Of a stretch of DNA of 11,182 bases, positions 7,381-11,182 are shown in pieces. Position numbers and translations under genes: made by a program. The first letter of the stretch is position 1. Every line of letters begins with the position of its first letter. Source of the stretch: an uncultured Sphingomonadaceae bacterium (GTDB taxonomy: Bacteria; Pseudomonadota; Alphaproteobacteria; Sphingomonadales; Sphingomonadaceae); assembly GCA_938003725.1 (NCBI GenBank), contig CALKXX010000171.1, positions 1 to 11,182 of the forward strand, given 5' to 3'. The notes beneath the pieces are model-generated. The model saw only the letters and a program-made list of their open reading frames with translations. It did no database searches and had not been told where the DNA came from.

Positions 7381-7396
7381 TTGACAGAAATGTCAA
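7381..7396. promoter_or_regulatory. Palindromic element TTGACA-N4-TGTCAA upstream of the P450
   Basis: A perfect six-base inverted repeat with a four-base spacer lies in the 202-bp gap between the divergent P450 and PEP-CTERM genes, about 85 bp from the P450 start and 100 bp from the other. Each arm reads as a sigma-70 -35 box (TTGACA) on its own strand. On the minus strand a weak ACAATC -10 follows 17 bases later, which would point at the P450. It could be a promoter, a regulator site, or both. The rest of the gap (7309-7380 and 7397-7485) shows nothing I can name. Confidence 0.4.
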
Positions 7397-7498
7397 TGGG
7401 GTTGGCAGTTTTGCCTTTTGTATCAGTCGTGCAGAGATGCTGATTATGCACCAGGGAACAAAATTTGGGTCGCATCTGAAAGTTAAAAAGGTTCTCAA

Positions 7499-7747
7499 AT
7501 GATGCGCAATATTCTCTTGGCCTCCGCGGCCCTAGCCACATTTTCTGCTGCCCCTGCATCCGCTGCGTTGGTGGATTTTGAAGCTCTTCCCGTTGGTGAC
7601 AATGGCAATCCCCTTTCGGTATCAGGTGCGACATTCACAACCGGCGGCGGCGTCCCTGAATCAACCACATGGACGATGATGATTTTCGGGTTCGGCATGG
7701 TTGGTGGTGCGCTTCGTCGGCGCAAGACCCCGCTGGCTTTCGCTTAG
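7499..7747 (+). CDS. Very short PEP-CTERM sorting-domain protein
   Basis: This is only 82 residues. It has an N-terminal Sec signal (hydrophobic, ending ASA at 20-22), then about 28 residues beginning LVDFEALPVGDNGNP and ending GATFTTGGG, a typical opening of secreted PEP-CTERM proteins. The tail follows: VPES (52-55), Trp58, a membrane helix MMIFGFGMVGGAL (60-72) and a basic end RRRK (73-76). The tail matches the sphingomonad PEP-CTERM pattern (usually VPEPxxWAMMIxGFGxxG-RRR), recognised by an exosortase and cut near the PEP motif; here the second proline is serine. The usual middle domain of 100 residues or more is missing, so the gene may be an in-frame deletion relic, though the frame is intact. 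AAAAGG (7486-7491) supports the ATG at 7499; a second ATG follows directly. It runs tail to tail with the ABC permease, 3 bp apart. Confidence 0.75.
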   Translation: MMRNILLASAALATFSAAPASAALVDFEALPVGDNGNPLSVSGATFTTGGGVPESTTWTMMIFGFGMVGGALRRRKTPLAFA

Positions 7748-7750
7748 ATT

Positions 7751-8965
7751 CTAAGCCCCTGTAACTCTTCGCCAAAGCGGCTTTTTACGGGCGCTTTGGC
7801 CAGATTTCATCACGTTCTTTTTGAACAACATCACGGAAAAGCGGATGATGATGAGCGTGAACATCGCTTGCCAGATTAGCGCCAGTCCGTGCTGCCAGAT
7901 ATTGTCCATCTGCGCCGCTCGCGCGATCATCGCAAAGGGCGAGCTAAACGGGAACAGGACGGCGAACCATTCTACCGGCTCCCCCAGTTTCGTGACCGAA
8001 TAGGCCGCCAGGAAAAAGACCAATAGCTGTCCCATGGTGACAGGCATAGAGAGCGTCTGCACTTCACGAACGGTGGTGGCCATCGCGCCGATACCAAGGA
8101 AGAGCGACCCCAGTAGCAGATAGGCCATCGAGAAATAGAGCACCAGCAGGACACAGAATATCGGCCAACCGACTGCGGGAGGGGGCAGATTGGGTATGCC
8201 GGAGCTAATCGCCGTTACGCCGACAAACCCCAAGGAAGACCAGACAGTGATTCCGACCAGCGCCATTCCAAGCATTGCAAATAGCTTGCCAAGGAATATG
8301 GCATCCATCGGAATGGCCGCGGCCAAAACCTCAATAATCTTGTTGGTCTTTTCCTCGACCAGATTGGATAGCACCATCCCCGCCAATATCATGGTCAGCA
8401 GGATCAATATCACCTGACCGCCTTGGGCAGTGGCCAATTGGGTGCGCTTTTTCGAACTGCCGGTCGCAGCCACAAAATCGGTATGGACAGCAACCGGGCT
8501 GGAACCAGACAAGGCCGTCTCTGCAAGCAACGCCGTTCGGCCTTTCCAGCGCTTCACATCGCGCTCGGCGCCAGAGAGCCGCGGTTGTTCCAGCGAATTC
8601 GATATTATCGCAGTTAGCGGCTTTTCGGCGCTATCCAAATATTGCACCATATCCGGATCATCGGGGGACACGTCGGGCAGCAATAGCAGTTCGGGAATCG
8701 CATTCTCGCCAAGACTTTTGACCAGACTGGCTCTGGCATCGACCAGTTTTTCAGCCTGATCTTCAGGCAGTGCAATGCCAATGACAGATCGGTCAATATC
8801 CTGATTAACCTGTTTGCCCAATCCACCAGCAGCCAAACCAATGATCAGCGGAAATAGCGGCCCCAACAGGAAAAAGAAAAAGGACTTTGAGAAAATAATG
8901 GCGGTGAAATCGCGGCGCGCGATGACGAATGCCGCGCGGATGGTTTCCATGAAGCTTTCCATCAT
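7751..8965 (-). CDS. ABC-2 type transporter permease (NatB-like)
   Basis: This 404-residue membrane subunit has the NatB layout. One N-terminal helix (about 24-48) is followed by a large extracytoplasmic section (about 50-180), then about five or six helices (182-202, 226-250, 270-295, 309-325, 332-350, 358-380) and a basic tail. Right after the second helix comes EEKTNKIIEVL (204-214), the hallmark cytoplasmic helix that couples to the ATPase in this family. Its ATG (8963-8965) overlaps the stop of the ATPase gene by four bases, with a purine-rich GGGAGAGG just before it, so translation is coupled. With its partner it would form an exporter. Named members export sodium ions, but many relatives carry other substrates, so the cargo is open. 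Confidence 0.9.
   Translation of the reverse strand: MMESFMETIRAAFVIARRDFTAIIFSKSFFFFLLGPLFPLIIGLAAGGLGKQVNQDIDRSVIGIALPEDQAEKLVDARASLVKSLGENAIPELLLLPDVSPDDPDMVQYLDSAEKPLTAIISNSLEQPRLSGAERDVKRWKGRTALLAETALSGSSPVAVHTDFVAATGSSKKRTQLATAQGGQVILILLTMILAGMVLSNLVEEKTNKIIEVLAAAIPMDAIFLGKLFAMLGMALVGITVWSSLGFVGVTAISSGIPNLPPPAVGWPIFCVLLVLYFSMAYLLLGSLFLGIGAMATTVREVQTLSMPVTMGQLLVFFLAAYSVTKLGEPVEWFAVLFPFSSPFAMIARAAQMDNIWQHGLALIWQAMFTLIIIRFSVMLFKKNVMKSGQSARKKPLWRRVTGA
7771..7800. repeat. Perfect 9-bp hairpin at the convergent gene ends
   Basis: GCCAAAGCG (7771-7779) and CGCTTTGGC (7792-7800) are exact inverted copies around a 12-base loop. The hairpin begins 24 bp after the stop of the PEP-CTERM gene and lies within the last codons of the ABC permease. 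It could stop transcription from the PEP-CTERM side, but no clear T-run follows on either strand, so it is not a standard intrinsic terminator. Confidence 0.4.
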
Positions 8966-9924
8966 GCCGCCTCTCCCACGCTATCACGGGCCGCGTCTTC
9001 GTCCATTTTCTTTGCCACGGCTTCCCCTGCAATATGCACAAACGCATCGTGCAAACCGGGGCGTTCGATAGAGAGGGACTCTATGCCGGCTTTGCCTTGA
9101 ATCAAGGCTTCCAGCAGCGGCTCGACGCCTGTCTGCGGAAGTGTGAAATGCCAGTTATGCCCCAGCGGCCGGCAGTCCGCCGGAATGGCGCTGCGCCACG
9201 GGCCGTCCAACTCGCGGGTTTCCAAATGCACTTGCGGCCGCAGCCGGTCGCGGGCCGTCGACACTTTACCCATGAACGGGATTTTCCCGTGGGCGACAAT
9301 GGCAATTTCTTCGCACAGACGCTCGGCATGGGCGATGACATGGGTGGAGAAAATCACCGTTACACCCTTGTCCGCCTGTCCGCGGATAAGCCGTTCAAGC
9401 TTGCCTTGGTTAAGCGCGTCAAGTCCCGAAAACGGTTCGTCAAGGATGATCAGATCCGGATCATGGACAATCGTGCCCAGCAATTGCACGGTTTGGGCCA
9501 TCCCTTTTGACAGCGCGCGGATTTGCTTGTCGATGGCATCCCCCAGACCGTGATCCTCCATCATCTGTTTGCCGCGTGCGCGCCCTTCGTTCAGTGGCAG
9601 TCCGCGTAGCGCGCCCATGAATGCAATCGCATCATAGGCTTTCATACTCTGATACAAGCCTCGTTCTTCGGGGAGATAACCGACCTGATGTGCTTTGGAG
9701 ATCGGATCAAGCGAACCCAATAATGTGCGCTCACCCTCGTCCGGATCAATAATGCCAAGAAGCATCCGCAGTGTCGTCGTCTTGCCCGCACCATTGGGGC
9801 CCAATATTCCAAATATGCTGCCCTTTTTGATGTCGAGATCAATGCCGTCCACCGCCGTCTCGCCATCAAAGCGTTTGACGATATTGCGGGCCTCGATTGC
9901 ATTTTCCGTGTTCACAGCAGACAT
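8962..9924 (-). CDS. ABC transporter ATP-binding protein (NatA-like)
   Basis: This 320-residue ATPase drives the permease encoded just after it. Visible motifs are Walker A GPNGAGKTT (42-50), GYLPEERGLY (82-91) in the Q-loop region, the signature LSKGMAQ (138-144), Walker B LIILDEP (158-164), the D-loop SGLD (166-169) and the switch His195 in STH. SKGM in place of SGGQ and LPEERGLY are usual for the NatA/ABC-2 exporter group. The last 90 or so residues form the accessory C-terminal domain common in this group (DUF4162-like), ending in a charged tail. The start at 9924 has little ribosome-site character. The 44 bp to the divergent queG gene must hold promoters for both directions. Confidence 0.92.
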   Translation of the reverse strand: MSAVNTENAIEARNIVKRFDGETAVDGIDLDIKKGSIFGILGPNGAGKTTTLRMLLGIIDPDEGERTLLGSLDPISKAHQVGYLPEERGLYQSMKAYDAIAFMGALRGLPLNEGRARGKQMMEDHGLGDAIDKQIRALSKGMAQTVQLLGTIVHDPDLIILDEPFSGLDALNQGKLERLIRGQADKGVTVIFSTHVIAHAERLCEEIAIVAHGKIPFMGKVSTARDRLRPQVHLETRELDGPWRSAIPADCRPLGHNWHFTLPQTGVEPLLEALIQGKAGIESLSIERPGLHDAFVHIAGEAVAKKMDEDAARDSVGEAA

Positions 9925-9968
9925 TTACGGCTTTCAAATAGGGGTCAAGTGTTTGATAGGGACGGGAT

Positions 9969-11027
9969 ATGGCCGATGACAAGTTAAGATTGACCGAAAG
10001 ACTGGAAAAAAAGGCGCGTGATGAAGGTTTTGCGGCATTTGGTATCGCGCCGGCTTCTCTCGCACCGGAAACATCTCGCCGGTTACAGGACTGGCTGGCC
10101 GGCGGCGGGCATGGCGATATGATCTGGATGGAGAATCGCGCGGAGCAGCGTGCCGACCCACAAACTTTGTGGCCGGACGTGCAATCGATCATCATGCTGG
10201 GAATGAGTTACGCGCCGCCGACCGACCCGTTTGCACTGGCGGCGGAACAGGATCGGGGCAGGATTTCGGTCTATGCGCAAGGCAAGGATTATCATGACGT
10301 TGTCAAAAAAGCTCTAAAGCGCGTTGCGCGCTGGTTGATAGAACAAGCACCCGGCGCGCAGGTTAAGGTGTTCGTCGATACTGCCCCGGTTATGGAGAAA
10401 CCTCTGGCCGAAGCGGCCGACATTGGCTGGCAAGGGAAGCACACCAACATCGTCAGCCGCGAACATGGTAGCTGGCTGTTCCTGGGCGCAATCTATACCA
10501 CCCTAGAGCTGGAACCGCTGGAATCAGGAAAGAACCGGTGTGGCAGTTGCCAAAAATGCCAGGATATCTGTCCAACCAATGCCTTTCCAGCGCCCTATAA
10601 GCTCGATGCAAAACGTTGTATTTCCTATCTGACCATCGAACATAAAGGCCCTATTCCGCTGGAGCTTCGTAAGCTGATGGGCAATCATATCTATGGCTGC
10701 GACGATTGTCTGGCCGTTTGTCCGTGGAATAAATTTGCCGATCAGGCGGCGGCAAACAAGGCGTTTTTGCCGCGTGCTGAATTGGTGTCGCCCGAACTTG
10801 CCGATTTATTGGCTTTGGACGATAACGGCTTTCGTCAGGTGTTTTCCGGTTCACCGATCAAGCGAACCGGCCGTGACCGGATGGTGCGCAATTGCCTGAT
10901 TGCGGCCGGAAATAGTGGCGATCCTGCGTTGGTTGAACCGGTTGAGAAGTTGCTTAACGATGATGACGAAACGGTAAGGGAAACCGCAGCGTGGGCGCTG
11001 AAAGAGCTGGCCTCAACGGCGTCTTAA
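9969..11027 (+). CDS. queG: Epoxyqueuosine reductase QueG
   Basis: This 352-residue cytoplasmic enzyme makes the last step of queuosine formation, reducing epoxyqueuosine to queuosine in tRNA with a cobalamin cofactor and two 4Fe-4S clusters. The likely catalytic acid is Asp137 in VFVDTAPVMEKPLAE. Iron-sulfur cysteines are Cys191, 194, 197 and 201 in CGSCQKCQDICP, Cys217, and Cys244, 247 and 251 in CDDCLAVCPWN. By family knowledge the clusters are 191/194/197/251 and 201/217/244/247. A C-terminal HEAT-like stretch (about 302-350) with DETVRETAAWALKEL probably helps hold the tRNA. Length is normal for the family. A GGGACGGG run lies just before ATG 9969. Its last 15 bases overlap the end of the minus-strand gene that follows. 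Confidence 0.95.
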   Translation: MADDKLRLTERLEKKARDEGFAAFGIAPASLAPETSRRLQDWLAGGGHGDMIWMENRAEQRADPQTLWPDVQSIIMLGMSYAPPTDPFALAAEQDRGRISVYAQGKDYHDVVKKALKRVARWLIEQAPGAQVKVFVDTAPVMEKPLAEAADIGWQGKHTNIVSREHGSWLFLGAIYTTLELEPLESGKNRCGSCQKCQDICPTNAFPAPYKLDAKRCISYLTIEHKGPIPLELRKLMGNHIYGCDDCLAVCPWNKFADQAAANKAFLPRAELVSPELADLLALDDNGFRQVFSGSPIKRTGRDRMVRNCLIAAGNSGDPALVEPVEKLLNDDDETVRETAAWALKELASTAS

Positions 11028-11182
11028 TGCGTTGACACAGGATACCCGGTCGACCTCTGCACCGTCGTCACGCCGGGTATCAATATGGGTAACCCGGCCT
11101 TCACCGCCATTTTCCTGAGGATAGAGATAGGCATCCATGATACAGGCTCCGCTCGCAAATTGGAGTTTTCGCGCTGGCGGCT
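11013..11182 (-). CDS. Unrecognised protein, C-terminal part
   Basis: On the minus strand a frame is open from the window edge to TGA at 11013-11015, giving 55 residues. It includes FASGACIMDAYLYPQ and RVTHIDTRRDDGAEVDRVSC, ending in NALRRR. Residue content and codon use look like real coding sequence and fit the gene density of the window. Two cysteines 35 residues apart could pair if the protein is exported. I do not recognise the family. The stop lies inside queG, a 15-base tail-to-tail overlap. A competing minus-strand frame, ending in TAA at 11024-11026, is also open here, so the frame choice is moderately sure. Confidence 0.55.
   Translation of the reverse strand, partial: PPARKLQFASGACIMDAYLYPQENGGEGRVTHIDTRRDDGAEVDRVSCVNALRRR
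11041..11081. repeat. 9-bp inverted repeat after queG
   Basis: GATACCCGG (11041-11049) and CCGGGTATC (11073-11081) are exact inverted copies with a 23-base loop, starting 14 bp after the queG stop and lying inside the minus-strand partial gene. It may be part of a transcript end for queG, but there is no T-run after it, so the role is open. Confidence 0.35.

Noticed and set aside
6904..7443. Open frame of 179 residues on the plus strand opposite the P450 start
   Set aside because: It lies antisense to strongly conserved P450 sequence, has no motif and lacks a ribosome site.
9034..9510. Open frame of 158 residues on the plus strand opposite the ABC ATPase
   Set aside because: It is an antisense shadow of the Walker B and C-terminal region, with no domain of its own.
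9925..9968. TTGACC (minus strand, 9943-9948) as a -35 box for the ABC ATPase gene
   Set aside because: The matching -10 position would fall on the start codon, so this placement does not work; the true promoters in the 44-bp gap remain unseen.
1..11182. CRISPR arrays, tRNA genes, insertion sequences, prophage or defence genes
   Set aside because: I saw no regularly spaced repeats, tRNA-like cloverleafs, transposase or integrase motifs, or defence-type domains anywhere in the window.

Overview
The window looks like chromosomal DNA of an alphaproteobacterium of the sphingomonad type. Supporting this are moderate GC content, a PEP-CTERM tail of the sphingomonad pattern (PExxxW-MMI-GFG then RRRK), a CYP153-like P450, GtrA/sulfatase-like/GT-C surface genes, and small gaps between genes. 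There are no tRNA or rRNA genes, CRISPR arrays, insertion sequences or phage genes. The placement is inferred from protein style, not from a marker gene.

Region 1 (2-4909, + strand) is a tight four-gene cassette for cell-surface glycan or lipid work. It holds the 3' part of an FAD-dependent oxidoreductase related to UDP-galactopyranose mutases and amine oxidases, then a GtrA-family four-helix membrane protein, a membrane-anchored sulfatase/LtaS-like enzyme (probably a phospho-substituent transferase), and a large polytopic membrane protein with GT-C/STT3-like acidic motifs. Genes are 5 bp apart, overlapping, or 2 bp apart, so they are probably co-transcribed and partly translationally coupled. 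This is the least understood part of the window and the best candidate for an undescribed pathway: a polyprenyl-linked sugar made inside the cell, flipped, attached outside and decorated.

Region 2 (4966-7296) holds a small VOC/glyoxalase-fold protein (+), then on the - strand a Tat-exported methionine sulfoxide reductase B and a cytochrome P450 that closely resembles CYP153 alkane/terminal hydroxylases. No ferredoxin or reductase partner is visible next to the P450.

Region 3 (7297-7747) is a 202-bp intergenic stretch with a short perfect inverted repeat. It is followed by an 82-residue PEP-CTERM protein that is almost only signal peptide plus sorting tail, probably an internally deleted relic or a very small cargo.

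Region 4 (7751-9924, - strand) is a two-gene NatAB-type ABC exporter, ATPase then permease, with a 4-bp stop/start overlap. Divergent from it is queG (9969-11027, +), epoxyqueuosine reductase, with all eight iron-sulfur cysteines and the catalytic aspartate. The window ends in the 3' part of an unrecognised - strand gene that overlaps the end of queG tail to tail.
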